NCBI GenBank assembly: GCA_037074615.1
Contig: CM073542.1
Coordinates: forward strand, 15,020,001-15,084,000
DNA length: 64,000 nt
Origin: Leucaena leucocephala
Taxonomy: Eukaryota; Streptophyta; Magnoliopsida; Fabales; Fabaceae
Reading direction: 5' to 3'
The position numbers and the translations under genes are program-made. A model generated the notes under the pieces. It saw only the letters and a list, made by a program, of their open reading frames with translations, made no database searches and was not told where the DNA came from. Shown in pieces: positions 12,808-24,242 of the stretch (the stretch's first letter is position 1; the number at the start of each line of letters is the position of its first letter).

Positions 12808-13325
12808 GGAGGTCTATAGTAGAATATCCCATAGATGCTTCTGTAGACTTAGACCTATAATTTGGAGGTTATGTAGAGATTCAACCTGATGTTGTGCATG
12901 CACCAGATAATGTTATACCAGTTGATGATGAGTCTAGTAATTCTATACAATATGGGTTTGTTGGAGTGCCCTCTAACCTTGATGTGAACTATATTCGTCT
13001 GATGAGATGACATATTACTACTAAGGAAGTAGAATACTGGTATTGGATTACTGGTAGACTAGATATTATTCCTCCTCCACTAGAGGTTAAGGATAAATTT
13101 GATATGAGTAACCTAGGGCAGTCCCTTAATCCAGAGATCCAGTCAGAGTCTATGATAATCCTTTTCCATTCTCAAAGTCCAGGAATATGTGACTTTATAG
13201 AGAAAGATCAATGTTATGTTCCTGATCCTAGTCAACCCCAACCTTCTTTGCTAAACACAGATAATGTTGACTATATCAGTCTCAAGAAAGCTGTAGAGAA
13301 TGAATTACTCAGTTTAGGTTAAAGG
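12808..13325 (+). pseudogene. Gag N-terminal region of an A element, decayed
   Basis: One reading frame is essentially open from 12813 to the stop at 13321, with two internal stops (near 12862 and 13006), giving about 170 codons. The last 72 codons, from ATG 13104, are uninterrupted. The product is acidic and rich in Ser, Asp and Pro, and I do not recognise a named domain. The first 100 bp match the gag leader of the truncated A element at 38721-38823. The C-terminal part around LKKAVENELLSLG resembles the FEKAVELARQLYDLGR segment of the minus-strand B element (about 41600). So it is probably the N-terminal part of the gypsy Gag precursor. The 5' part and the PBS are replaced by the inverted block to its left. 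Confidence 0.55.
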
Positions 13326-15060
13326 ATAGACAGAAGTAGAGATCAAGATCAATCAATTTATCTACAGTTCCTCAATGCCATAGCAGGGATGATAAATAGA
13401 TGTACAATAGAGGGCATTGACCTGAATTAGGTTTATACTCTAGAAGATTTGCATGAGATGGTAGTAAGTTAGATATTGCCATATACCCCTACATGGCAAG
13501 TAGAACTAAAGTGAGTTTTTGGTGAATAATCCACCAATTGATATACAGGGGTGGTATTTCTATATGCCAAGGTATTTCCAGTTCATTATTCCCTAGAAAA
13601 GAATGTAAAAAGTAATACAGGGGTGGTAATGTAAATTTATGAATACTATAAAGTAAAGTAATTACATAGATATATGATAGTTATGATGTACCCTGAATAT
13701 GTAGTAGAAATGTATGTAATGTATGTACAAATGTTATAATGACATGAAATATGAGTTTTGATATGATATAATGAAATTATAGTTGGTTGAACATCCATGT
13801 GAATATGTTCCCTATTTAATTTGATTATGGTGGATAGATATGGATGAGTTTTAATGGACTCAATCTCTTCAAAGTCAAGAACAAGAATTGGTCATTGTTA
13901 GAGTAAAGACTAGGCAAAGAACATTAGAAGAGAATGTCTAGATAAAGTTATGTCCAAGTCGTGATGTGAAGATATTTTAGGTCGTGACTAGAAGTCCCAG
14001 AGAAGTTAAGTCACAATAAGTTAAGACATGAGTCGCGATAAAGATTCATAAAGGCATTTTGGTCATGACGAGTAAAGACTACTAGCCACGATAGAAAGTC
14101 ACAGAGCTTTCAGGTCGCAATGAGTCAAGTCATAGCACATGACTAATATATATAAAGCAGTTCAGGTCATGACATGAGAAGACCTTTGGTCACAACTGAA
14201 GGGCACATAGCTGTCAAGTCATGATGAGTAAATCGAGATGGTCATGACTAAAGTTTATAAAGAATATGAGTCACGACTAGCCAATACTCAAGTCATGACT
14301 AAGATGAATAGAGACTTAATAACGAGAATGAAGATACTAGCCTCACTAAAATTTATCAGTTAGAGGTTTAGCACAACAAGTAGGAAGGCCATATAGTTCA
14401 AGGTACTGAAATACAGGAGATCACTTTAAGAAGATGTTCAGAAGTAGATCCTCTGTATGATCACCATAAGTTGATCTATGTTAAAAATAACTTTGTTTAG
14501 TTAGTATTTATTAAACAGTAACCTAGTAGACCTAGGGTAGAGCACCCTAGAGAACAAAAGTAATAGTACTAGATTATGAATGACATCCAAGTGACTTGAG
14601 TTAGTTAAGATCAAGAAAAGACCATAAAGGAGCCATAATCTGGTCCAAAGTAAATTGATATACAGACAGAAAGACTTAAGAGGTAGTAAAGAGATACAAA
14701 AGTTACTCCATAGAGATAGAGATTGATCTACTCACCTGAGAAGTTTTTCTCGAATAGTTTACGAGAAGCTTTCTTCTCAGTTAGATAGAGATGAGCGTGA
14801 GGCTAAGGGTTAAAGCAGGGAAAGAGAAACCCTTTGATGAATACCTAGCCAAGTTCATCCATATGAACAGTTAGAGTTAAATGACTATAAGTTAGTTCAC
14901 AGATTGAATTCTGTGTTATAAAGAAAGAGTTTTTATTATGTAGTTGTAGAAGTCCAACAGAGCAATAGATGTATGTAAGGTTAGAAAAAGAAGTTTATGA
15001 TATCTAGAGAAAGAACGGTAGCCACAATTGAAAGATAAAGTGACTACCATATTCCCTAAG
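13326..15060 (+). pseudogene. Degenerate gag region of an A element
   Basis: No frame stays open, but a Gag core is still readable near 14775-14865. There the segment GKEKPFDEYLAKFI is nearly the same as GEKEPFDEYLAKFI in the minus-strand B element (about 40505). This is the Retrotrans_gag-type segment of Ty3/gypsy elements. Multiple TAG and TAA codons interrupt it. Between about 13950 and 14305 the sequence is an array of GTC-N-N-N-A motifs (reported separately). Zinc knuckles, protease and RT are not found downstream, so pol is missing from this copy. Confidence 0.5.
13958..14300 (+). repeat. Array of decayed GTCGCGAC motifs
   Basis: About 13 copies of an 8-bp word occur at 20-35 bp spacing. 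Examples are GTCGTGAC (13981), GTCGCGAT (14032), GTCATGAC (14062, 14166, 14241, 14292), GTCACAAC (14189) and GTCACGAC (14270). All are one or a few CpG-to-TpG or CpA changes away from the palindrome GTCGCGAC. The array lies inside the degenerate gag region and has no counterpart in the B element's gag. Confidence 0.6.
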
Positions 15061-16112
15061 TAAAAAAGAGTAATGAATGGTTGAGTCTAGACCCTAATAA
15101 GAGGGTAACATGTCAATCTAAATTAGATAAATAGTTATTTCATGTTCTTGAATAAATTGTTAGATCTTGATCAGATAATGTAATAGATAATATGACAGAT
15201 AATAATGTAAAGGAAAGAATGCTTTAAAGTTTACCTAGTTAATTGTTTAATTACAATGTGCGTATGATGGTTGGTTGAGCAAATTATGTGATGATGATAT
15301 GGCTTATAGTGATATATGTTATGATGAACAATTGCATCTCCTTGCAGTTGTCATATGATGACACGCATGTTAGAGAATGCTTAAATGATTGTATCTCATT
15401 GCATATTATGCATGTTAGTGTATGTTATGATGAATTAATACTCCCCTTTTATATTTCATTAAGGGTAGAGTATATATGATGAGAAAATTATATTTCTCCC
15501 ATACCATATGACATGCAATTACATAATTTAACTTGGTAATGATAAAGAAATAGAAAAGCAATAAATGAGATTAGAGATGAAGGTTAGTAGCAAATCTATA
15601 GACAAATTATTACAGTACTTAGGACATATCCCTTCAGTAAGGATAAGATACATGAATGGTGTACCATGAACATGAAGTGAAATGAGACGTAGTTATGAAA
15701 GATAATGCAGTTATGAGAAATAGTAATGTCTATAAAAAGTTAACATTCTCGCAATAGAGCTAGATAACTCTTGTGATAAAATCAGATTACTCTAGAGATA
15801 GAGCCAAGATAATGGATAGTGTAGCCATGTTAGAGCCATGAATATTTATGATACATATGTGCATGGTAGAGCTTATGTAGCTCTCTACAGTACTAGATAT
15901 AGTAACGTTATGAAAGATGAGAATGATATATGCAATAGAGCTAGATTACTCTTTTGATAAAATCAGATTACTCTAGAGATAGAGCCAAGATAATGGATAG
16001 TGTAGCCATGTTAGAGCCATGAATATTTATGATACATATGTGCATGGTAGAGCTTATGTAGCTCTCTACAGTACTAGATATAGTAACGTTATGAAAGATG
16101 ATAATGATATAT
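15061..16112 (+). mobile_element. Non-coding internal DNA of an A element, with a 181-bp tandem duplication
   Basis: No open frame or known domain is seen between the gag remnant and the conserved 3' internal block. The second half holds two tandem 181-bp units, 15751-15931 and 15932-16112. They differ at only about three positions by eye, so the duplication is far younger than the surrounding decay. Each unit contains a small inverted repeat (AGAGCTTATGTAGCTCT). Confidence 0.6.
15751..16112 (+). repeat. Two tandem 181-bp units
   Basis: Unit starts GCAATAGAGC are at 15751 and 15932, and the word GCAAT recurs at 16113 where the homology stops. The mismatches noticed are in AGATAACTCTTG versus AGATTACTCTTT and GATGAGAATG versus GATGATAATG. 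Confidence 0.85.
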
Positions 16113-18286
16113 GCAATTCATGAGGGATAGAGGAAATGAGTAAACTCTTAATAGATAATATTGGCTTTTATGATCAATGTTGGGGAATTATCTGTTGAGT
16201 TAGCAACAATTGGAAGTGGCTAACCTTGTAACTTTGTCTGTTGGTTAGGTCTTCCAGAGATGAAAATACAGTACAATGGAATCGCAGTAGATTATGGAGG
16301 ATTACATTTAGATCCTAACATGACTCAGAGAATAGAATTCTAGGGTCATATTTAGATCCTGAAGAGGCTTAGGTTGATTTTAGTATATCCTGAGGGTTAC
16401 AGTAGATCCTGAGGGTCACAGTAAACCTAGCCTAGAGAAATAAAGTAATGAGCCATAAGTATAGTTTTTCTTTGGAAGTACGAATACCAAGAAAAATGTT
16501 AAGGTAGGGATGCCTCACAAGTTAGGTAACTCATAACAGAGAGAGTACCCATGATGTTAATTTCATATAGCCTTATTACTATTAGGGACTAAACTTAGTT
16601 AAAGTTTTTAGTCTAAGTAATAAATATTTATGAGTTTATAGATAATATACCTAAGGAAGAGAAAAAAAATATCTCATAAGATATGAGAAAGGGTCAAATA
16701 AGAATAAAGATATCCCTAAGATGAGATTATAGAGAATAAGAATAAGAGACAAATAGATTCTCCTGATGAGGATAAAGAGATTATAAGGCCAGATAGACGC
16801 AAGAGAGACAGTATGAGAAAGTCTAAGATAGTAGAGTACCAGGGTTAGAGCCTATTAGCACCAGTGCTTTAAATTTTTATCTACACATTTCAATTAAGCG
16901 TGCTCAGGCAAGAGTAGCCCAATGATATGTGACCCCCTGGGAAGTGATAAAAAAGGGTCTAAATGCCACAGAAGTTTGGCACATATGCACAGAGTTATGT
17001 AAAATGATAGAAAGAGCTATGAAAAGTTAGAAAGGGTTATGAAAGTTAAGAGACTAGAACCCTTATGTCAAGTCCAAATAAAGTGGATTTGAAAAGAAAG
17101 ATTCAGATTATAGATTTATGTAAGGAGGAAGTTAGAATGATTTAAGAGCAAGATCTTCTCAGAGAGTTTTCTCAAAAACTAGCAAAGTTATAAGTTAAAG
17201 AGAATGTTAGATTTATGGTATATCAAGATACATCATGATAAGGCAAAATAATCATGAAAGGGTGAGATACACCATGATATAGCCAGATTTGGCTAGATAT
17301 GCCATAATACTGCATGAAAAGTATGCAATAAGATACGTGATGAGAAATATATAATGTGATACATAATGAGAAATATGCATCAAGTACAATACGAAGTGGC
17401 TTTATAGCTAGCTTTGTAAACAGATAGAGAGCTCCTTTTTTGAAAGGGATATGATATTTAAATGTTATGTTATGTTACAGATGAAATAGCAAGTGAGAGC
17501 TTTCACTCCTTGCATGAAATGCTAGGCATTGTATTATGTATGTAATTATGCTAAAGTTTGAAATGTTAGAGCAATGCAAGCTCCATGTGTTAGAACTGTG
17601 CAAGCTCTGAGTGTTAGAGCTGTGTATATTAAGGAAAGGAATGCTTGAGCTCTAATGTTAGAGCTTTGCATACATGGGCAGGTATGTAGTCCTGCAACAT
17701 GTTGGCTAGACATTATGCATGTTAAAATATGTGCTCATATGTACTCCTATTTAGTATTAAAGGAAAGAAAGAAAGAAAGAATAATGGCATAAGTCCTCTC
17801 TCTATATTATGATGAATTATTAAGGATGATAAGAAGAAGAAGTATAATGATATGCAAGCAAAAATTGAAGATTGATGATGTTAAGATAAGTAATAATCGA
17901 TATGTGATATAAAGTATGATAAGCAGTTGATGGAAACTCTAGAATATAGTAATATTCGAGAGAGTTTGATATGAAAGGAATAGACAATACTCACAAGTTT
18001 AATATGGTAAGAAGTTCATATGCAAATAGATGTATAACAAGTAAGCAAGTAATAGAATGAAGTAGAGTTCAACTCTCATTGAGTTGATTCAGAAAAGAAA
18101 AATAATCACAGTAAAGATATAAAGATCTGCGGATATGGAAAGTACTTTGCTAAGATGTCTAGATAGAAGATAAGAGATAGATACCCCAATACTTAGTCAT
18201 AAAGTAGAAAAGGATATCTATCCAAGATCCTTGACTAAGGTACTAAGTAAGTTTTGAGGACAAAATTTATTTTAAGGGGGTCAAAA
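16113..18286 (+). mobile_element. A-element 3' internal region ending in a polypurine tract
   Basis: A non-coding 2.1-kb segment, homologous to 21649-23677 on the plus strand and, from 16760 on, to 11504-12807 inverted. It ends in a typical gypsy 3' junction, with GAGGACAAAATTTATTTTAAG then GGGGG at 18276-18280, just before the LTR at 18287. That G-run is the plus-strand primer (polypurine tract). Pol genes would be expected upstream of this point and are absent, so the element is a non-autonomous derivative with gag remnants plus filler. Words GTTAGAGC/GTTAGAAC repeat near 17565-17665. Confidence 0.65.
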
Positions 18287-21200
18287 TGTCACATCTTAAT
18301 TTTTCCCTATCTGTATAATACTGATAGTAGAAAGAGGTTTGTAAAGGATTGTGATGATAAATAGAGAGGAAAAGTGATTATTAGACAAAGGTATAAAGAA
18401 AAGGGACTAAATTGAAAAGTCTAAAAGTTATATGGTGCAAAAATGAAAGTAGAAATAAATTTTGGGCCATTAAGTGTAATTATGAAAAGTTGAAGGCCTA
18501 AAGTGTACTTTTCAAAAGCTCAAGGGTAAAATAGTAATTATTAAAAGTTGAGCCAAAAAATGCCAAAAATGTCCAGAATTAGATTAGTCCCAAATTTTCC
18601 TAGTAAATAGAAAAAATTATTTTGATCAGTTTGACGGAACACAGAATTTTGATTTGAAGTCCCAAAAAATTGATATGAATTTCTGAAGAAAGGAAAATTA
18701 ATATAGTATCCTCTGGACCTTCGAATGAGACAAAATTTGAAAGTAAATTCTTATAATTAATATGAGAATTTATGAAATTGACAGAGCTCAAAAAGGAGTT
18801 ATGTAAAATGTATTATAGAATTTACAGTAGATTAAAACACCCGATAAATACGTTTTGGGGGAATTTCTTAATAGTTGAGCCCTGAAGATAGTGGATCATG
18901 TAGAGAGCCCAAAATGGTGCCTTATATGCCCAATAATATTTTTAGATATGCGTGTGGGTCAGGGTTAATAAAGACCTAAAATAGTATAAAATTATGAAAA
19001 TGCCGCTCATTGTGCCATTGGTTGTGTCAATGAGCCAAAGATAAACGAATGGTATTTTGGTCATTTGACAAAGGTTAGATAGTCAAGGAGAATTCTCAGA
19101 ATAGTTGACCATAGTCAGGGAATACTCTGATGATGTGTGAAAAGATGATAATGCCCTTTGAGAAATTAAAGTGAAATCAGACACCGATAAAGAGTCTTGA
19201 GAAAATATAGGGAATTTTTATTAGGACTTTTGGGTCTCAAAAAATTATGAGACTTTTCATGGGATTTATTTTATATTATAATGAATTTATAAAAATGTTA
19301 GAACCATTAAAAGAGGTGTCTAGAATTTATTTTAAAATTAGGATAATTTAAGGATATTGGTATAAAGAAAGTGCCTTGGGATTTATGCCAATTAGCTATT
19401 AGACCTAAGAAAGGTCCAAGATTTTGTCCTAAGGCAGCCCAATAAGTCCCAAAAGTTGTCTTGGAGCCTAAGTCCAATAATGAATAATTTATGAATTTTG
19501 GAAAAAGAAAAGAAAAAAGAATAAACTAAGAATTAGGGTTTTCACATGATGGGACACACAAACCTTCACACATGACGTCCAAGGCAAGGGGAAGAGAAGA
19601 TTTTTGTCATGTGATCTTATCTCAATTTCGCTTGGTGGGCAAGTTTGATGTAAGAGTAATTATGAGCTATTAGATCAAATAGTGCACAAAGTGATATTGG
19701 GCATTCATTTTCCATAGAATTTTTCTATAAATACCCCCATATTTTCTGTCCAAAATTGTGGCTTTGGAACCGTTAGGGAGGTGCTGCCCAAATTCTAACT
19801 CAAGCCAAGACAAAGAAGATTCAAGGTACCAAAGTTTAAGCTATCTAGTGATTAATGTAAGTGATATATCCTAACTTGTTTTCCTTTGATTTGGGGGCTT
19901 GAACTTAGGGTTTTCATGGAAGAAATATGAGGTTTCTCTAGGGTGTATTTGTTGTCCAAAAACCCTAGATAAAAGGAGAAAGAAGAAATTAAAGTTAGAA
20001 TTATATTGATACTTGAACAAGCTAGTGAAATGATTGGTTGTTGAATCAAGTTGATATTCTTAACTTGGCCATTGAAGATATATTTTGATATGCAATGTTC
20101 ATGATAGAGGAGATAGAATTTTAATGATCTAATGCTTCCATTGAATTTATATGATGATTTTGTGTAGGACTGGATATGTTTTGAACCTTAGAAGCATTGA
20201 AATTGAAAGTTACAATTCTTAGAATTTTTCTCTATTACTATTAACTCACATGAATAGTGATTAGAATTTCATAATTTTGATACTTCCAATATTTTTAAGA
20301 TGAAAAGTTGTGTAGAGAAACAAGTATTGGAAGCATTGGAAGCAAAATGAGAATTTTTGGAAGAATTTTATATGTTTTGTAAATTTGCCATAACAGTATG
20401 TAGGAGCTAGAATCTCATGATTCTAAGCTTATAAATGGATTCAAAAGATGAAATTGTGTAGGGTAAAGTCAAGACATCAATTGATTCAAAGGCCCAGTCA
20501 ATTAATAAAGATCAAAGGAAGTTGTTAGTTAAAGTAAGTTTAAAGATCAAGGAAGTTAGATTGTGATGGATGGATGATTATGTGATGTTAGGATTTGATT
20601 TATACTCTAAAAAGGCAACTACACATTAAAGAGAAGTAAGAGAAAAAATGTAAAGTAAAGTTAAAGTGAAAGAAAGTCAAGTATATGGGGTAGTAAACTT
20701 ATCCTAAATTTGTATGTATTGAATCTTGATTGTGCTATGGCTTTGTTGAATTGTGTTGCATGTGTATATGATTGAAGCTCTATTTCTATGATTAGTTTGG
20801 CCAATTGTATTTCATACCTTATATGGAAGCATGCACATTACACAATGTTAACACTTTCACAATAAAGCATAAGTATTTACATTCATGCATACATTATTTA
20901 ATACCGTTTGCTACTGAGATTTCCCTAGAAATCTCATTCTATCTATGTAATCCCAATCCCAGCAGGTTTATAAATGATGAAAGAGGACGATGAAGCATGA
21001 AGATAAGCTAGGGATTAGATGGTATAAGTGTTATGTGAATAATTGTGATTTGTAATGTTGCTATATGACCAATATAAGTAGTGATGGTCATGATGTAATG
21101 AAAAATAGTATATGATGAGATAAATGTATAAAATTTTAAAGACATTTAGTTAACATATCAAGCTTTGTTTTGACACCAAGAACACCTTATTTTGATGTCT

Positions 21201-21560
21201 GTACAAAAAGAACGAATTTTCCAAATACGAGACCATAATATATTTTCAGAATTTTTGACCAAATGAACAGTAATCTTTGACGAATAAACTATATTAATTG
21301 ATTAAGCATTTGGTCAAGAGATTATTTTTCTATTAAATTTAAAGATGTTAGCTTCAATTATAATTTTGAACAACTTTATTTTGATTTTTTAGAATTAATT
21401 ATGATTTTTTGAATTCCATTGCCTAAATTTGGAATACCATATGAATAGTAGCTTGAGAAGAGTAAAATTCCAGATTTAGCTAATAGACTTTCAAGGTCTT
21501 GTAAGTGGTTCTAAATACTACTGAATGGTCCCTAAGATATATGAAAGTAAGGATGTTTCA
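18287..21560 (+). mobile_element. Subfamily A LTR
   Basis: A 3,274-bp LTR (TGTCACATCTTAATTTTTCCC to AAGGATGTTTCA). It follows a polypurine tract, so it served as a 3' LTR. It is nearly the same as the LTR starting at 23678 over the first 550 bp, so the two may be partners. U3 around 19170-19660 is a variant block (repeated TTAGGACTTTTGGG and GGCCCAATAAGTCCC-like words) not seen in the other A LTRs. Inside are a TATA box (19726), a GTAAGT donor (19857), the hairpin TGAGATTTCCCTAGAAATCT (20915-20936) and a CAG acceptor (20965). What follows is not a PBS but a fold-back. Confidence 0.85.
19726..19737 (+). promoter_or_regulatory. TATA box of the 18287 LTR
   Basis: TATAAATACCCC lies 131 nt upstream of the GTAAGT splice-donor match at 19857, the same spacing as in the A LTRs at 30087 and 46908. 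Confidence 0.6.
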
Positions 21561-21712
21561 TTTCCACTTCCACTTAGTTGTTAACTCAAGAGATAATTCC
21601 CCAAGAATGATCATAGAAGCCAATATTATATGTTAAGTCTTAATAGATAATATTGGCTTCTATGATCAGTGTTGGGGAATTATTTGTTGAGTTAGCAATT
21701 AAGTGGAAATGG
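21561..21712. repeat. Fold-back inverted repeat between LTR and internal DNA
   Basis: The arms at about 21563-21629 and 21649-21712 are inverted copies of each other (CAATATTA versus AATATTGG start, GGGGAATTAT in both), with a loop of about 20 bp. The right arm is the start of the plus-strand internal region, and the left arm is the same region turned round and joined directly to the LTR end at 21560. A gypsy element should have its primer-binding site here, and it does not. Confidence 0.75.
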
Positions 21713-23677
21713 CTAACCTTGTAACTTAGTCCGTTGGTTAAATCTTCAGAGATGAAAATATAGTACAACAGAATCACAGTAGATTCTAGAGGATTGTAGT
21801 TAGATCCTAGCATGGCTCACAGAGAATAGAATTCCAAGGTTACAGATCCTAAAGAGGCTTACAGTTGATCACAGTAGATCCCGAGGGTCACAGTAGACCT
21901 ATCTAAAAAAAGAAAATAAATGAGCCACAAGTATAATATTTCTTTGGAAGGACAAATTACCAAGGGCAAGGTTAAAGTGGGGCAAGCCTCACAAGTTGGT
22001 TAACTCATAATAGAGAGAGTACCCCTAATGTTAGTTTCAGATAGCCTGACTATTATCATGGACTAAACTAATAATCTTCTTACATGAAAAAGGAATTAAA
22101 TTTTCAGAGTTAAAGTTGTTAGTCCTGAGTACCAGGAATTTATGATAATATCTCATAAGATATGAGAAGGGGTCAAATAAGAATAAAGAGATCCCTAAGA
22201 TGAGATTACAGAGAATAAGAACGAGAGACAAATAGATCATTAGATGAGGATAAAGAGATTAGAAGGCCAGGTAGACCCAAGAGAGAGAGTATAAGAAGGG
22301 TCTAAGATAGTAAAGTACTAGGGCTAGAGCATGTTAGCACCAGTACTTCAGATTTTTATTGGCACTTTTTAGTTAAGCATGCTCAGGCAAAAGTAGTCCA
22401 ATGATGGGTGACTCCCTAAGAAGTGATAAAAAAGGGTGTAAATACCACAAAAGTTTGGCATATATGCATATATTTATGTAAAATGATAGAAAAGAGCTAT
22501 GAAAAGTTAGAAAGGGTTATGAATGGTAAGAGACTAAAACCCTTATGTCAAGTCCAAATAAAATGGATTTGAAAGGAAATATTTAGAGGAGTTTTCTCAA
22601 AAGCTAGCAAACTTATAAGTTAAAGAGAAAGTTAGACTTATGGTATCTCAGGATACGTCATGATAAGGCAAGGTAGACTATGATATAGCTAGATTTGGCC
22701 AGATATGCCATGATATGACATGAAAAATACGTAATGAGATATGCTGTGAGAAACATGTAATGTGATACATAATGAGAAATATGTATCAAGAAGTACAATA
22801 TGAAGTGACTTTATAGCTAACTTTGTAAACAGATAGAGAGGCTCCCTTTTTGAAAAAGGTAAGATGTTTATATATTATGTTACAGATAAAATAGTAAGTG
22901 AGAGATTTCACTCCTAGCATGAAATGCCAGGCATTATGTTATGTTTGTAAAATATGCAAAAGTTCAAAATGTTAGAGCAGTGTAAGCTCCATGTGATAAA
23001 GTTGTGCAAGCTCCAAGTGTTAGAGCTATGCATATTAAGAAACGGAATGCTTGAGCTTTGATGTTAGAGCTTTGCATTCATGGGCAGGCATGTAGTCCTG
23101 CAACATATTGGCCAGGCATTATGCATGTAAAGTTTGCTCCTACCTAGCAGTAAAGTAAAGAAAGAATAATGACATAAGTCCTCTCTCTGTATTATGATGA
23201 ATTATTAAATCTGATAAGAAGAAGAAGTACGATGATATGAAAGTAAAAATTGAAGATTTACGGATGTTAAGATAAGTAATAAGAGATATGTGTTCGAAAG
23301 TATGATGAATAGTTGATGGAAATTCCATAATATAGTAATATTCAAGAGAGTTTTATATGAAAGAAATAGACACTATTCAAAAATCCAATATAGTAAGAAG
23401 TCCATATACACATAAGTGCATAGCAAGTAATCAAATAACAGAATGAAGTAAAGTTCAACCTGATTGAGTTGATTTAGAAAAGAAGAGTAATGACAATGAA
23501 GATATGAAGATATACGGATATGAGAAATAGTCCACTATATGTCAAAATAGAAGATAAGAGATAGATACCCTAATCCTTAATTATAAAGGAGGAAGGGATA
23601 TAAAGAGGATGTATATCCAAGATAATTAACTAGAATGTCAAGTAAATTTTGAGGACGAAATTTATTTTGAGGTAGAA
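21713..23677 (+). mobile_element. Second copy of A-element 3' internal region
   Basis: This is collinear with 16190-18286, including the GTTAGAGC words (22970-23060) and the terminal GAGGACGAAATTTATTTTGAGG polypurine region (23652-23673). It has no open frame. It is preceded by the fold-back and followed by the LTR at 23678, so this 'element' consists of an LTR, about 2.1 kb of non-coding internal DNA and an LTR, and cannot encode anything. Confidence 0.7.
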
Positions 23678-24242
23678 TGTCATATCATACTTTTCCCTAT
23701 CTGTATAAGACTGATAGAGGAAAGAGGTTTGTAAAAAATTGTGATGATAAATAGAGAGGAAAAGTGATTATTAGACAAAGGTATAAAGAAAAGGGACTAA
23801 ATTGAAAAGTCTAAAAGTTCTATGGTGCAAAAATGAAAGTAGAAATAAACTTTGGGCCATTAAGTGTAATTATGAAAAGTTAAGGGCATAAAGTGTAATT
23901 TTTAAAAGTTCAATGCCAAAGTGGTAATTGTTGAAAGTTGAGCAGAAAAAGGCCCAAAAATGCCCAAAATTAGATTAGTCCCAAATTTTCCCAATAAATA
24001 GAGAAAATTATTCTGATCTGTTTGACACAACATAGAATTTTGATTTCAAGTCCCAAAAATTGATATGAATTTCTAAAGAAAGGAAAATTAATACAGTATC
24101 CTTTGGACCTCAGAATGAGATGAAATTTAGCAGTAAATTCTTATAATAATGAGAATTTATGAAATTGACAGAGCTCAAAAAGGAGTTCTGTAATATGTAT
24201 TATAGAATTTACAGTAGATTAAAACATCCAAAAAATACATTT
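23678..24242 (+). mobile_element. Subfamily A LTR, left part of a split LTR
   Basis: The first 565 bp of an A LTR that starts right after a polypurine tract. At 24242 it is interrupted inside AAATACNTTTT by the 22-kb minus-strand B element, and it resumes at 46192-46197. The flanking words are CATTT (24238-24242) and CGTTT (46192-46196). The uninterrupted sister LTR reads AAATACGTTTTGGGG at 18848, so the TSD was CGTTT and one copy has mutated. Confidence 0.88.

Noticed and set aside
11504..18286. Long inverted repeats as the terminal inverted repeats of a DNA transposon.
   Set aside because: The arms are retrotransposon 3' internal sequence in both orientations, the right arm runs on into a polypurine tract and LTR, and no transposase or target duplication is seen.
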